Positions 35,261-44,486 are shown, numbered from the stretch's first letter. The stretch: 52,943 bases of DNA from Thiotrichales bacterium (GCA_947478175.1 CANJUQ010000012.1:1-52943), one strand, 5' to 3'. Notes: generated by a model not told the origin, from the letters alone. Program-made: numbers and translations.

Positions 35261-36544
35261 CTAGTTAATAATTAATCGCATTTCAGGTCGAATAGGCTGC
35301 AATGGATCTAAGCCATTAATAAGCGCCAGTGAGCTGATATTGGTATTATTTCGAGCCGCAAAACTAGCCAGAGTTTCATGGGGCTTAACTAAATCAGTCT
35401 TGCGAATTCTGCCAGTGGAAGCAGGCGTAATTAAAGTCTGGTGGGGCTGAAGCATCAAAGAAGAAAGATTATTAATTTTTGCCAACGTAGAAATATTAGT
35501 CTGATGGTTTTTAGCAATGGTCGTTAAAAATTCGCCTGGCTCAACTTCGTAAAGTCGCCAATATTGATCATAACTGTGATGTTTCGCCTCGAATTCAAAA
35601 CGTTGAGTATTAGTAGCAGGGATATATAAATAGCTGGGTCCTTGATTGGGTAAAATCCCATAGAGAAAAGCGCTATTTAAATTATTCAAAGTATCCAGAT
35701 TCACTCCGGCAAAAGCGGAAGCCGTGGCAAGATTAATTTGCCGAGTCATGAAAACTTGAGTGACGGTAGGTTTATTGGGAATGTCAGGTAGGGTAAAACC
35801 ATAATGGTCTGGATGAGCAATAATTTCACATAAAGCTAAAAGCTTGGGGACATAATCTTGAGTTTGATCAGGAAGTTTTAAATTAAAATAATCCGTCGGT
35901 AAATGATTTTTTTGATTTACAGCAATCGCGTTTTTAACGGTTGTCCCCCCTGAGTTATAAGCGGCGATTGCTAATAACCAATTATGATTTTGGCTGTTAT
36001 ACAAATCAGATAAAAAAGAGAGGGCTGCAAAAGTAGACACTTGCATATCTTGCCGTCCGTCATACCAATAAGAATCCACGGTGACACCATATTCTTGAGC
36101 CGTTTGGGGGAGTAATTGCCAAGGGCCCATGGCGCCGGGACCCGATTGGACGCCTAAGCGATAACCGCTTTCGACAGCGGGTAACAACGCTAGTTCCATG
36201 GGTAAATTTCGGGTCTGAATGGCTTGAACGATGGTGTACAAAATAGGTCGGGAATTATTTAAAACATCGAGGGTTAAATTTTTATGAGCGATGTCATAGC
36301 GAATAAAATTTTGGACACGAGGATTTTGAGTTTCATGATTTAAACTAAACCCCTGAGTAATCACAGTCCAAAGAGAGGCATCAGGAGAAAGCTGAGAGGT
36401 TAATAAAATAGGTGGATTGTGAAAAGCAATCGGTTGAATGATCGGTAGGGGGGAACCTTGTTTTCGCCCATGATCGACAGCAAAGCCCATCACGGCGAAA
36501 AAAATAAGAGCAGAAAGAACTGCTAGTCGGCGAAATGGGGTCAT
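35261..36544 (-). CDS. mltD: Membrane-bound lytic transglycosylase D-like, with LysM domains
   Basis: Peptidoglycan lytic transglycosylase of 427 residues. An N-terminal hydrophobic segment (about 8-22) serves as signal or anchor, with no lipobox Cys. The SLT catalytic domain has LLPAVESGYRLGVQSGPGAMGPWQLLPQTAQEYG with the catalytic Glu in ESGY, then LAIAAYNSGG. Two LysM domains end the protein (YEVEPGEFLTTIAKN..., VKPHETLASFAARN...). It is divergent from yafS, the E. coli neighbourhood minus gloB. Confidence 0.9.
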   Translation of the reverse strand: MTPFRRLAVLSALIFFAVMGFAVDHGRKQGSPLPIIQPIAFHNPPILLTSQLSPDASLWTVITQGFSLNHETQNPRVQNFIRYDIAHKNLTLDVLNNSRPILYTIVQAIQTRNLPMELALLPAVESGYRLGVQSGPGAMGPWQLLPQTAQEYGVTVDSYWYDGRQDMQVSTFAALSFLSDLYNSQNHNWLLAIAAYNSGGTTVKNAIAVNQKNHLPTDYFNLKLPDQTQDYVPKLLALCEIIAHPDHYGFTLPDIPNKPTVTQVFMTRQINLATASAFAGVNLDTLNNLNSAFLYGILPNQGPSYLYIPATNTQRFEFEAKHHSYDQYWRLYEVEPGEFLTTIAKNHQTNISTLAKINNLSSLMLQPHQTLITPASTGRIRKTDLVKPHETLASFAARNNTNISSLALINGLDPLQPIRPEMRLIIN

Positions 36545-36585
36545 GCTATCCTCCGGAAAATCCGAATACTAGTTACCCAACCCTG

Positions 36586-37260
36586 ATGTTACAAGGCTTT
36601 CGAGAGACTCTTCGCTGGTATCTTTCTTTAGAGAAAAATAGGCTATCGCGCTATCTGCGTCAGCACTTTGGTTATTATCTTTTATTGTTTGGAAATATGG
36701 ATTTGTCTTGGGTTGAAACTAGTCCTGTTCTCATGAAAGCTTGTGTCAAATCTCAGCATGATTCGAGTTTGATGGGCGTTGTTGCAAAGTCAGACGCGCT
36801 GCCATTTTTCCCCGATAGTATTGATGTCATGGTTTTTGTTCGGGAACTCTCTCAGGTCGAAAATCCTAGAGCTGCTTTACAAGAAGTTTACAGTGTCTTA
36901 CGCCATGATGGCGTGGTGATTATTTCTGAGCTCAATCCTTATCGACCTTGGGCGAGAAGTTTTTGGCGATGGAGCAAAAAACATCAAAAAAATAAAACAG
37001 GTCGAATGCTTTCTTGGAGACAAACGCAGATATTGTTGGAATCTGTTGGATTTGAATTAGTTTCTGAAGAAAGACTGGGTGTTTTTAAAAATTCAACTTC
37101 AGAAAAAAAATTATGGGGCCGGTGGCTAGTTTATTTATTTCCCTGGTGGAGTATGGGGTATTTATTAATCGCCAAGAAAAAAACGATTGCGATTACACCG
37201 ATTAAATTTCAAGTCAAAGAAAAATTATTGATCCCTGAAATCGAAACAGAGAGGGCCTAG
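36586..37260 (+). CDS. yafS: Class I SAM-dependent methyltransferase (YafS-like)
   Basis: Putative methyltransferase. From ATG 36586 it is 224 residues; the ATG at 36535 overlaps the start of divergent mltD, so I prefer the inner one. The family pattern [13 protein letters not shown], then [50 protein letters not shown], gives the SAM-fold motifs; the first Gly-rich motif is degenerate. YafS sits between mltD/gloB and rnhA in gammaproteobacteria, as here. Substrate unknown. rnhA starts 4 bp after the stop. Confidence 0.85.
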   Translation: MLQGFRETLRWYLSLEKNRLSRYLRQHFGYYLLLFGNMDLSWVETSPVLMKACVKSQHDSSLMGVVAKSDALPFFPDSIDVMVFVRELSQVENPRAALQEVYSVLRHDGVVIISELNPYRPWARSFWRWSKKHQKNKTGRMLSWRQTQILLESVGFELVSEERLGVFKNSTSEKKLWGRWLVYLFPWWSMGYLLIAKKKTIAITPIKFQVKEKLLIPEIETERA

Positions 37261-37264
37261 TGGA

Positions 37265-37738
37265 GTGACTCATAAAAATCTTAAAGATTCCAAAAGTCCA
37301 AAAATTGTCGAAATCTATACAGATGGCGCGTGCCGCGGTAATCCAGGGGTTGGCGGCTGGGGCGCTATTTTAAGAATGGGAGAGCATCTTAAAGAATTAA
37401 AAGGTGCTGTACCTGAAACAACCAATAATCGTATGGAATTAACGGCGGCGATCGAAGGCTTGAAAATTTTAAAACGCCCCTGCGAAGTTCATTTAACAAC
37501 GGATTCACAATATGTCCGGCGGGGGATGCTCGAATGGATTGAAGGTTGGCGTAAAAATGGCTGGCGTAATTCTCATAAGGAGCCAGTTAAAAATTCAGAT
37601 CTTTGGCAGTTACTAGATAATTTATGTCAAACCCATCAGGTCCAATGGTTTTGGGTCAAAGGCCATAGCGGCCATTTAGAAAACGAACGAGCAGATTGGT
37701 TAGCCAATTGTGCAATCGATGATTTGTTAGGGAAATAA
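37265..37738 (+). CDS. rnhA: Ribonuclease HI
   Basis: Degrades RNA in RNA-DNA hybrids, removing primers and R-loops. It starts at GTG 37265. The 157-residue protein has all four catalytic carboxylates: D in [18 protein letters not shown] in [14 protein letters not shown] in [12 protein letters not shown] and D in [11 protein letters not shown], plus the basic [17 protein letters not shown] handle. The N-terminal extension of about 12 residues is slightly longer than in E. coli. The rnhA-dnaQ pairing is conserved, though here both read the same way. Confidence 0.97.
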   Translation: MTHKNLKDSKSPKIVEIYTDGACRGNPGVGGWGAILRMGEHLKELKGAVPETTNNRMELTAAIEGLKILKRPCEVHLTTDSQYVRRGMLEWIEGWRKNGWRNSHKEPVKNSDLWQLLDNLCQTHQVQWFWVKGHSGHLENERADWLANCAIDDLLGK

Positions 37739-37745
37739 AATAAAC

Positions 37746-38429
37746 ATGCGCCAAATTATTTTAGATACAGAGACGACGGGGCTAGATCCTAAAGACGGCC
37801 ATCGAGTGATAGAAATCGGCTGTATTGAATTATTAGACCGGAGACAGACGGGGAATTATTTACATTTTTATTTTAACCCCGACCGTGCGATGGATCAGGG
37901 AGCCATAGAAGTCCATGGAATTAGCAATGATTTTTTAAAAGATAAGCCGAGATTTTATGAAAAAGCCCAAGAGATTTTAGAATTTGTAATAGGTGCTGAG
38001 TTAATTATTCATAACGCGTCGTTTGATTTAGGGTTTTTAAATCATGAGCTGGGATTGCTCGCTGAGAAAAATAAATGGGGCATGCTCCAGGCGCATGTCA
38101 AAGTGTTAGATACATTAAAGATGGCCCGGGAGTTACATCCGGGTCAACGAAATTCGTTAGATGCTTTATGCAAAAGATATAGCGTTAAAAATACCCATCG
38201 GCAGTTTCACGGGGCATTAAAAGATTCCCAAATCTTGGCTGAAGTGTATTTGGCCATGACGGGTGGGCAGATTAATTTAAAACTTTCAGCTGAGGCTGAG
38301 GCCCAGCAAAGTAATATGAATAAGGTTGCCGGCGAAGTGAATTTTCAGCCCATCCAACGCGATTTTAAATTAAAGGTTGTTAGGGCGAGTTCAGAAGAGT
38401 TAATCCGGCATATGGAAATTTATAAATAA
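37746..38429 (+). CDS. dnaQ: DNA polymerase III epsilon subunit
   Basis: Proofreading 3'-5' exonuclease of the replicase, 227 residues. Exo I ILDTETTGLDPKDGHRVIEIGCIEL, Exo II IIHNASFDLGFLNHEL and Exo IIIe HGALKDSQILAEVYLAMTGGQ are intact; the last resembles the epsilon signature. The C-terminal about 45 residues would contact the polymerase subunit. It ends the yafS-rnhA-dnaQ operon. Confidence 0.96.
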   Translation: MRQIILDTETTGLDPKDGHRVIEIGCIELLDRRQTGNYLHFYFNPDRAMDQGAIEVHGISNDFLKDKPRFYEKAQEILEFVIGAELIIHNASFDLGFLNHELGLLAEKNKWGMLQAHVKVLDTLKMARELHPGQRNSLDALCKRYSVKNTHRQFHGALKDSQILAEVYLAMTGGQINLKLSAEAEAQQSNMNKVAGEVNFQPIQRDFKLKVVRASSEELIRHMEIYK

Positions 38430-38433
38430 TTTG

Positions 38434-38447
38434 TTGGGTCCACCCAA
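38434..38447. terminator. Weak hairpin between dnaQ and marC
   Basis: TTGGGT-CC-ACCCAA forms a 5-6 bp stem in the 30-bp gap between convergent genes. No T-tract follows on the + strand. Confidence 0.25.
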
Positions 38448-38461
38448 ACTAAAAACTAAAA

Positions 38462-39109
38462 TCAATGCAACAAGGGTTTAATAAAACCAGTCAGCCCATC
38501 TCCAATCATGGTCACAGCAATGGCTAATAAAATAAAAGCAGTCAATCTAGTAATGACGTTAGAACCCGTATGGCCTAAAAATTTAAATAAATTCCCAGCA
38601 AAACGGTAACAAACCCAAACAGTCAAACAGACTAGGACGATGGCTAATAAAACAGAGAAGACGCCCAATAAATTAAAGCGCCCATCGTCTTTAAGATGAG
38701 AGGCCAGTGCAATGGTGACCGCCATGGCGCCTGCCCCTGCTGTCAGTGGCATAGTGAGTGGGAAAAAAGAAAAGTCGACTTCTTTATTAAACGCCTCTTT
38801 TTTTTCTTCTGAACTGAGTTTTGGCTTGATATCAAACATGCCCCAGGCTGTAAAAAATACGAGGATTCCGCCGGCTATCTGGACACTGGACAGTGAGATG
38901 CCAAAAAAATCTAAAACGTAAGTTCCCGCAAAGAAAGTCGCGACTAATAAAATAAAACTATAAATCGCAACACGCCGAGCAATCTGATGTTGTTTATCTA
39001 GAGGTTGATGTTCCGTCATGGCTAGAAAAACAGAAGCGATGCCAATGGGATTAGTAATGGAAAATAAAGAAGCAAAAGTAAAAAATAAAATATGAAAATA
39101 TTCTGACAT
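38462..39109 (-). CDS. MarC-family integral membrane protein
   Basis: Inner-membrane protein of 215 residues with six hydrophobic helices. The family motifs are TNPIGIASVFLAMTEH near the N-terminus, PLTMPLTAGAGAMAVTIALASH mid-protein and GSNVITRLTAFILLAIAVTMIGDGL at the end. Members (YchE, YhgN, MarC) have no agreed function; an early link to multiple antibiotic resistance has not held up. Convergent with dnaQ. Confidence 0.9.
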   Translation of the reverse strand: MSEYFHILFFTFASLFSITNPIGIASVFLAMTEHQPLDKQHQIARRVAIYSFILLVATFFAGTYVLDFFGISLSSVQIAGGILVFFTAWGMFDIKPKLSSEEKKEAFNKEVDFSFFPLTMPLTAGAGAMAVTIALASHLKDDGRFNLLGVFSVLLAIVLVCLTVWVCYRFAGNLFKFLGHTGSNVITRLTAFILLAIAVTMIGDGLTGFIKPLLH

Positions 39110-39272
39110 ATTTTTTATGGCCTTATTGTCACTGTGAGGGTAAGGGTGGAAATTTTGCGGCGTACTTTAGCGAGGCAATTGTCGAAGTAAAGGACTTACT
39201 AGCAAATCTTAATTTGTTTAGGGTTTCTATTTAATAGCCTCCAAAATACTGCTAACATTGCCAGCCTTTTTC

Positions 39273-39349
39273 GGGCCTATAGCTCAGTTGGTTAGAGCAG
39301 AGGACTCATAATCCTTTGGTCCTAGGTTCAAGTCCTAGTGGGCCCACCA
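39273..39349 (+). tRNA. tRNA with CAU anticodon, probably tRNA-Ile2
   Basis: A 77-nt cloverleaf, acceptor GGGCCTA with TGGGCCC-A-CCA (CCA encoded), D arm GCTC/GAGC, anticodon arm with loop CTCATAA, T loop GTTCAAG. The anticodon CAT could be Met or Ile2 (C34 changed to lysidine by TilS). The variable/T region (CTTTGGTCC, GTTCAAGTCC) is closer to E. coli tRNA-Ile2 than to elongator Met, so I favour Ile2. Confidence 0.92.
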
Positions 39350-39358
39350 GTTTTAAAT

Positions 39359-40348
39359 TTAAGTGTCAGTTGGATTAAAAACATAACGATCAAAAGAAAT
39401 ATCTTGATCTAATAAATTTTGATCCATCGCAAATTGAACATAGTGATTGTAAGTTTTATAGCTTTGAAAAGTTGGGTAAGGCGTAAAATAAGAAATAGTC
39501 TGATTCCAGATGGCGTGATTTTCTTGGGATATTTCAGGTGTTTCGGCTAATTGATCATGAAACTGTTTGGACTGAGAAACTAGTTCCCAATCTTGTTCTG
39601 GGTGGGCTTGTAGATCTACAACAGATCTAGATAAAGCTCGCATGAAAGCATTTATTTTTTCTGGATTAGCTTTGTTTTTATTCACAGCAAAAACTAATTC
39701 GCTATAGCTGGGTATCCCATAATTTTCTGGATAAAAAAGTCGTGTTTTAATTCCCATAGTAGATAACTGAACAGGCTCAACATTACGACTCATGCCATAT
39801 ATGGCATCGACTTTATGACTAAGTAAGGCCTGGGATAGATTCATGCCAACGCTAATAAAAATAATTTTCTGGGTATTCACGCCGGCGTTTTTAAGCATGG
39901 TCAAAGTCGTTGATCCGCTGAAACCAGAAATAGACCCACCAATTTTTTTGCCTTCAAGATCTGTGAGGGTTTTTATGTTGGAACTTTGTAAAACCGTCAG
40001 ACAAGACAGAGGCTCTGGAATTAGATTTCCAGCAAATTGGACGGGAAGATTTTTAGCAATGGCCTGAATCAATTGGGGTTGATAATCAATAATCATATCG
40101 ACTTGGCCCGTGGCTAAGAGCTTGACGGGAGATTGAGATTCTGCGGGGGAAATTAATATAAGATTTAAGCCTTCTTGCTGAAAATAGCCTTTCACAAGGC
40201 CCACAAGAATCGGCGCATGATTAGGATTGATGTACCAGTCAGTGGCTAGTTTAAAATCTTGAGAGGGGATAGGAACATCGGCAAAAGTAAAATCTGTAAA
40301 AATTAAAAAAATAAATAAAAATTTTAAAAAATTAAAAAAAATACGCAC
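39359..40348 (-). CDS. Periplasmic substrate-binding protein, NMT1/THI5-like (ThiY type)
   Basis: Binding protein of an ABC importer, 329 residues. A signal peptide (FFNFLKFLFIFLIFTDFTFA) ends near residue 23. It then reads LATDWYINPNHAPILVGLVKGYFQQEGLNL and VDMIIDYQPQLIQAIAK, typical of NMT1/THI5-like proteins that bind thiamine pyrimidine precursors such as HMP or FAMP. No permease or ATPase gene is nearby, and I see no TPP riboswitch upstream. Its 3' end lies 9 bp from the convergent tRNA. Ligand is an inference. Confidence 0.8.
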   Translation of the reverse strand: MRIFFNFLKFLFIFLIFTDFTFADVPIPSQDFKLATDWYINPNHAPILVGLVKGYFQQEGLNLILISPAESQSPVKLLATGQVDMIIDYQPQLIQAIAKNLPVQFAGNLIPEPLSCLTVLQSSNIKTLTDLEGKKIGGSISGFSGSTTLTMLKNAGVNTQKIIFISVGMNLSQALLSHKVDAIYGMSRNVEPVQLSTMGIKTRLFYPENYGIPSYSELVFAVNKNKANPEKINAFMRALSRSVVDLQAHPEQDWELVSQSKQFHDQLAETPEISQENHAIWNQTISYFTPYPTFQSYKTYNHYVQFAMDQNLLDQDISFDRYVFNPTDT

Positions 40349-40434
40349 GCGAGGCCCCAGAACTAAAAGATTTAAAAATCTAAAAATTAAAATTAGGATT
40401 CTAAAAGAACTGATTTTTTAAAGCGAAGAGATTT

Positions 40435-40482
40435 ACCCATTTACCCATTTACCCATTTACCCATTTACCCATTTACCCATTT
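40435..40482. repeat. Six copies of octamer ACCCATTT
   Basis: Perfect 48-bp array of ACCCATTT x6, about 80 bp before lipA and downstream of nothing on the + strand. The octamer period means copy change alters promoter spacing rather than a frame. Confidence 0.92.
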
Positions 40483-40564
40483 AGCTCGCGTATGGGTTTA
40501 CTTTGATTCACTAAGCCGTCAAACTTTTGCGCTTTGAATTTTGAAGACTAAGTGGAATAGATAA

Positions 40565-41533
40565 GTGACTAGTGAGATAAAAAGCCCCGTCAATCATAAA
40601 GCTTTTGAAAAACTTTCAAGAATTCCCATCAAGATCGAAAAGACTGAATCGCAAGATCGATTAAGGCTCCCCAAATGGCTTTATACCCAGCTGCCAAAAG
40701 CCAGTGAGGGTTCAAAAATTGCTGAAATAAAAAAAGACCTAAGGGAAAAAAAATTATATTCCGTCTGTGAAGAAGCCTCCTGCCCTAATCTTCCTGAATG
40801 TTTTAGTAAGGGTACGGCGACTTTTATGGTCATGGGGGATTTATGCACGCGTCGTTGTAGTTTTTGTGATGTCTCTCATGGTCGTCCAGAAGCGTTAGAT
40901 CCCTTTGAGCCCGTTAAATTGGCCCAGTCTGTTTTAAAGATGGGTTTAAAATATGTGGTCATTACTTCTGTCGATCGAGATGATTTAAGAGACGGCGGTG
41001 CAGCACATTTTGCTCAATGTATTCGGGCGACCCGACATGCAAGCCCAGGGATCAAAATAGAAATTTTGGTACCTGATTTTCGGGGTAAAAATAAAATAGA
41101 ACTAGCTTTGAATTTACTGACTGAAACACCGCCTGATGTGTTTAATCACAATGTTGAAACAGTGCCTAGTCTTTATGCCGCAGCTCGAGCTGGGTCTGAT
41201 TATTTTTGGAGCTTGAGATTATTAAAAGAATATAAAGCTAAAAACCCCAGTATTCCCACTAAATCTGGCTTGATGCTAGGGTTGGGCGAGACAGACGAAG
41301 AGCTAATTCAGACTTTGAAAGATTTAAGAGATCACCATGTCGATATGCTAACCCTGGGTCAGTATTTAGCTCCCAGTGAGTATCATTTGCCTGTTAAAAG
41401 ATATGTCAGTCCAGAGCGCTTTGAAGAGCTGGGTGAGATTGCGAAATCTTTAGGCTTTACGAACGTTGCATCGGGGCCTCATGTGAGATCTTCGTATCAT
41501 GCAGATCAGCAGGCGAAAGGGGTTGTTTTATAA
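40565..41533 (+). CDS. lipA: Lipoyl synthase
   Basis: Radical-SAM enzyme that inserts two sulfurs into protein-bound octanoyl to make lipoyl. It starts at GTG 40565 and has 322 residues. The auxiliary cluster motif is [12 protein letters not shown], the radical-SAM motif CTRRCSFC, and the C-terminal Ser ligand lies in RSSYHAD. It modifies the E2 lipoyl domain encoded by aceF in the same window. lipB, its partner, lies 1.6 kb away on the other strand. Confidence 0.97.
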   Translation: MTSEIKSPVNHKAFEKLSRIPIKIEKTESQDRLRLPKWLYTQLPKASEGSKIAEIKKDLREKKLYSVCEEASCPNLPECFSKGTATFMVMGDLCTRRCSFCDVSHGRPEALDPFEPVKLAQSVLKMGLKYVVITSVDRDDLRDGGAAHFAQCIRATRHASPGIKIEILVPDFRGKNKIELALNLLTETPPDVFNHNVETVPSLYAAARAGSDYFWSLRLLKEYKAKNPSIPTKSGLMLGLGETDEELIQTLKDLRDHHVDMLTLGQYLAPSEYHLPVKRYVSPERFEELGEIAKSLGFTNVASGPHVRSSYHADQQAKGVVL

Positions 41534-41582
41534 AAATTATTTTTATATCAATAGATTAAATTAATTTTTTAATTTAAAAAAC

Positions 41583-41670
41583 GGGCGAAGGATTTACATT
41601 TGCACATCCTTCGCCCAAAAATGAATTGCTAAAAACGGGCGAAGGATTTACATTTGCGCATCCTTCGCCC
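41583..41670. repeat. Twin GGGCGAAGGAT hairpins after lipA
   Basis: Two 34-bp hairpins at 41583-41616 and 41637-41670 differ at one base (CACAT against CGCAT). Each has perfect arms starting GGGCGAAGGAT and ending ATCCTTCGCCC with a 12-nt loop. The second is followed by GTTTTC and lies 19 bp before the next start. They may terminate lipA, but the near-identical duplicate suggests a mobile palindrome. Confidence 0.85.
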
Positions 41671-41688
41671 GTTTTCTAGGTTATTAAA

Positions 41689-43125
41689 ATGTCAGGACTT
41701 CCCTTTGTTGGTCGTGAACAAGAATTAAAAAGTTTGCATGATTTAACACAAAAACGACTGGCCAGTTTGGTGGTTGTTCAAGGAAGGCGACGTATTGGAA
41801 AAAGTCGTTTGATCGAAGAATTTGCCAAAGGAACTCGATTTTTAGAATTTATAGGATTAGCGCCTACTAAAGAGACAACCGCTCAAAAAGAGCGTGATGA
41901 GTTTGCAAGACAGCTGGCTAGGAATACCAATACATTACAGCTCAAAGCAGATGATTGGGCAGATTTGTTCATGGGGTTAGCCAAAGAAACTCAGCGTGGC
42001 AAAGTGATTATTTTATTAGATGAGATCTCTTGGATGGGTTCTTGTGATTCTGATTTTTTAGGGAAAATTAAAACTGCTTGGGATCAGCTATTTAAAAAAA
42101 ATCCAAAATTAATTTTGGTGTTGTGTAGCAGTATTTCAGTTTGGATTGATGAAAATATTCTCCAAGGGACAGCATTTGTTGGGAGATTATCTTTAGTCAT
42201 ACAGCTGAGAGAATTAAGCGCTCCTGAGAGCAATGCGTTACTGAGCCAATTAGGTTTTAGAGGCGATGCCTATGAGCGGTTTAAAATTTTATCTGTGACA
42301 GGGGGTGTCCCAAGATATCTTGAAGAAATTAAGCCCGATCGTTTGGCTGATGAAAATATAAAAGATCTTTGTTTTTCGAAAGAGGGTGTTTTATTTCGAG
42401 AATTTAAAGCAATCTTTAACGATATTTTTTCTAAACGCAGTGAAAGCTATAAAAAAATTATTGAAACTTTGGTAGATGGCGACAAAGAATTTACGGCAAT
42501 TGCAGCGCTCTTGGGGGCGGATCCCAATGGCCATTTGAGTAAATATCTAGAGGCTTTAATTAAATCAGGTTTTATCAAACGAGATTGGACCTGGAATATT
42601 AAAGATGGGAAGGAATCTATCCTGAGTCAGTATCGATTGTCAGATAATTATTTGAGATTTTATTTGAAATATATCGAGCCGAATTTTACTAAGATTGACC
42701 AAGATGAATTTAAGGGCCGTTCATTGTCTAGAGCGCTAGGATGGACTTCTATTATGGGGCTTCAATTTGAAAATTTAGTTTTGAACAATAGAGCTTTTAT
42801 TTGGCGAAAATTAAATATTTTCCCCGCTGATATTACGGTTAATAACCCTTATTTTCAGCGCTCAAGAGAGCGTCAACAGGGTTGTCAGATTGATTATTTA
42901 ATACAGGTTAAAAATATTTTATATGCCTGTGAATTTAAATTTTCTGTGGACCCCATTCGTAAAGAAGTCGTAGATGACATGAAAGAAAAACTGTCAAAAT
43001 TGGTGCTTCCAAAAGGCTATTCTGTTTTGCCTGTTTTAATTCATGTGAATGGTGTCAGTGAGAGCTTGTTAGAAGCTAATTATTTTTCGCATGTGATTAA
43101 TTTTTCGGAGCTCTTAGAGGGGTAA
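41689..43125 (+). CDS. AAA-superfamily ATPase with C-terminal nuclease-like domain (DUF234 type)
   Basis: P-loop ATPase of 478 residues. It opens FVGREQELKSLHDL, then the Walker A VVQGRRRIGKSRLIEEF (about 30-45) and a Walker B IILLDEISWMG near residue 110. A winged-helix-like stretch follows (FTAIAALLGADPNGHLSKYLEALIKSGFIKR). The C-terminus has QIDYLIQVKNILYACEFKFS, compatible with a PD-(D/E)xK nuclease core (D then E-x-K). Such proteins are patchy in bacteria and archaea, and their role is unknown. It sits as an island between lipA and lipB; its stop overlaps convergent lipB by 12 bp. Confidence 0.88.
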   Translation: MSGLPFVGREQELKSLHDLTQKRLASLVVVQGRRRIGKSRLIEEFAKGTRFLEFIGLAPTKETTAQKERDEFARQLARNTNTLQLKADDWADLFMGLAKETQRGKVIILLDEISWMGSCDSDFLGKIKTAWDQLFKKNPKLILVLCSSISVWIDENILQGTAFVGRLSLVIQLRELSAPESNALLSQLGFRGDAYERFKILSVTGGVPRYLEEIKPDRLADENIKDLCFSKEGVLFREFKAIFNDIFSKRSESYKKIIETLVDGDKEFTAIAALLGADPNGHLSKYLEALIKSGFIKRDWTWNIKDGKESILSQYRLSDNYLRFYLKYIEPNFTKIDQDEFKGRSLSRALGWTSIMGLQFENLVLNNRAFIWRKLNIFPADITVNNPYFQRSRERQQGCQIDYLIQVKNILYACEFKFSVDPIRKEVVDDMKEKLSKLVLPKGYSVLPVLIHVNGVSESLLEANYFSHVINFSELLEG

Positions 43126-43737
43126 ATTTATTTTAAATAAAGCTACATACTCTTCCCCTAGATTTTTTATTTTTAAGCCCGCTATCTGAGAAGAATTTAA
43201 ATAATCCGCCATTTGGGTCATCTCAAGATTTTTATAGCCACAAGGGTTAATTAATTTAAACGGCGAAAGATCCATTTGGATATTTAAACTCAGACCGTGA
43301 TAACAAAAGCCACGAGTGATGCGAAGTCCCAAAGAAGCTATTTTTTTGGAGCCAATATAAATACCTGGTCTATTGCAAATGGTTTGAGCGGAAATTTGAT
43401 ATTGATTTAATAATTTAATAACAGATTTTTCTATTTGGCAGACTAATTTTTTTGGACCAATTTTTAATCTTTTTAAATCCAATAAAAAATAAATAATCAA
43501 TTGACCGGGCCCATGATAAGTAATCTGACCACCGCGGTCTGTTTTGATTAAAGGGATATTTTGATCTGTTTGAAGCAAGTGACTGGGATCAGCATGTCTT
43601 CCTAAAGTAAAAACAGGGGGGTGCTCCAAAATCCAGAGTTCATCTGGAGTTTCAGAGGTTCTGGTTTGGGTAAATTCTTGCATGCTTTGCAGCGTGTCTG
43701 AGTAGGGCGTAAGGCCAAAGAATCTGATTTTCATCAT
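43114..43737 (-). CDS. lipB: Octanoyl-[ACP]:protein N-octanoyltransferase
   Basis: Transfers octanoate from ACP to the lipoyl-domain Lys of E2 enzymes, the step before LipA. The 207-residue protein has the signature RGGQITYHGPGQLIIYFLLDLK, the active-site Lys in IGSKKIASLGLRI and the catalytic Cys in LINPCGYKNLEMTQM. It is coupled with ybeD (6-bp gap), the conserved ybeD-lipB order. A second ATG one codon downstream could serve. Confidence 0.95.
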   Translation of the reverse strand: MMKIRFFGLTPYSDTLQSMQEFTQTRTSETPDELWILEHPPVFTLGRHADPSHLLQTDQNIPLIKTDRGGQITYHGPGQLIIYFLLDLKRLKIGPKKLVCQIEKSVIKLLNQYQISAQTICNRPGIYIGSKKIASLGLRITRGFCYHGLSLNIQMDLSPFKLINPCGYKNLEMTQMADYLNSSQIAGLKIKNLGEEYVALFKINLPL

Positions 43738-43743
43738 TTAAAA

Positions 43744-44001
43744 TTACAAAACCGCTTTGATCTCAGGATGAGAAGAGAGCGCTCTATAAATTTTATCTAA
43801 CTGCTCTTTAGAATCTGCCGTAAATTTGGCCGTAATAGATAAATAATTCCCACCGGTGCTTTCTCGTTCACATAGAAAAATACTGCTTGGGTCAGCAATA
43901 TTTTCAGCCAAAACAGCTTGGACAATGTTTTTAATCGGCGCTGTTTTGCTTCCCATGACTTTAATTGGAAAAACACAGGGAAATTCAAACAAATCTTGCA
44001 T
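43744..44001 (-). CDS. ybeD: YbeD/DUF493 family protein
   Basis: Small 85-residue protein of the UPF0250 family, with ACT-like fold known from E. coli YbeD. Diagnostic parts are FEFPCVFPIKVMG at the N-terminus, ERESTGGNYLSITAKFTADSKEQLDKIYRALSSHPEIKAVL at the end. Function is unknown; its fixed place before lipB suggests a link to lipoate metabolism. rsfS precedes it by 2 bp. Confidence 0.92.
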   Translation of the reverse strand: MQDLFEFPCVFPIKVMGSKTAPIKNIVQAVLAENIADPSSIFLCERESTGGNYLSITAKFTADSKEQLDKIYRALSSHPEIKAVL

Positions 44002-44003
44002 GG

Positions 44004-44486
44004 CTAGTCTGCCTGAGAATCTAAAGAGTCTGTGGGATCTATGGAGTCAGGACTGTTGCTGCTACGGCGATGCACTATATTGGCAATAGGGGCGACATTT
44101 AGAACAGCCGTGGCATCGACGGACCAAAGTTTTTCGAGTTCATAGTAAGCCCGCGCTTGAGAAATCATGACATGAACTAAGACATCGTTGAGATCGACTA
44201 AAGCCCATTCGCCTAGTACAAGACCTTCATGGCCCAAAATATCAAAGTGATTTTTTTTGGCTTCTACCAATAAGTTTTGAGCGATAGATTTAACATGCTG
44301 GGTCGAAGTTCCTGTCGCAATGACCATGTAGTCGACTAGGGAAGTTTGTTTTCGGACATCCAAAACAACGATTTCTTTAGATTTAATATCGTCTAATTTT
44401 TCTAAAACAAATTGTAATAACTGTTCTGAATTAGCGCTTGAATTTAGTTTTGGAGCTAAGTTTTTTTGCGGTTTTTGGCTAGCCAT
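44004..44486 (-). CDS. rsfS: Ribosomal silencing factor RsfS
   Basis: Binds L14 and blocks subunit joining in starvation. The core reads KEIVVLDVRKQTSLVDYMVIATGTSTQHVKSIAQNL ... HEGLVLGEWALVDLNDVLVHVMISQARAYYELEKLW. At 160 residues it is longer than the E. coli protein (105): about 30 extra at the N-terminus and a Ser/Asp-rich C-terminus. nadD, which usually precedes it, is absent from this window, and rlmH lies on the far side of an unrelated gene. Confidence 0.94.
   Translation of the reverse strand: MASQKPQKNLAPKLNSSANSEQLLQFVLEKLDDIKSKEIVVLDVRKQTSLVDYMVIATGTSTQHVKSIAQNLLVEAKKNHFDILGHEGLVLGEWALVDLNDVLVHVMISQARAYYELEKLWSVDATAVLNVAPIANIVHRRSSNSPDSIDPTDSLDSQAD

Noticed and set aside
36535..36585. 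Longer yafS start at ATG 36535
   Set aside because: Would overlap the divergent mltD start by 10 bp; the added residues (GSCYPPENPNTSYP) have no family match.
40349..40434. TPP riboswitch upstream of the NMT1/THI5-like gene
   Set aside because: The AT-rich leader lacks the CUGAGA and ACCUGA-type core elements.
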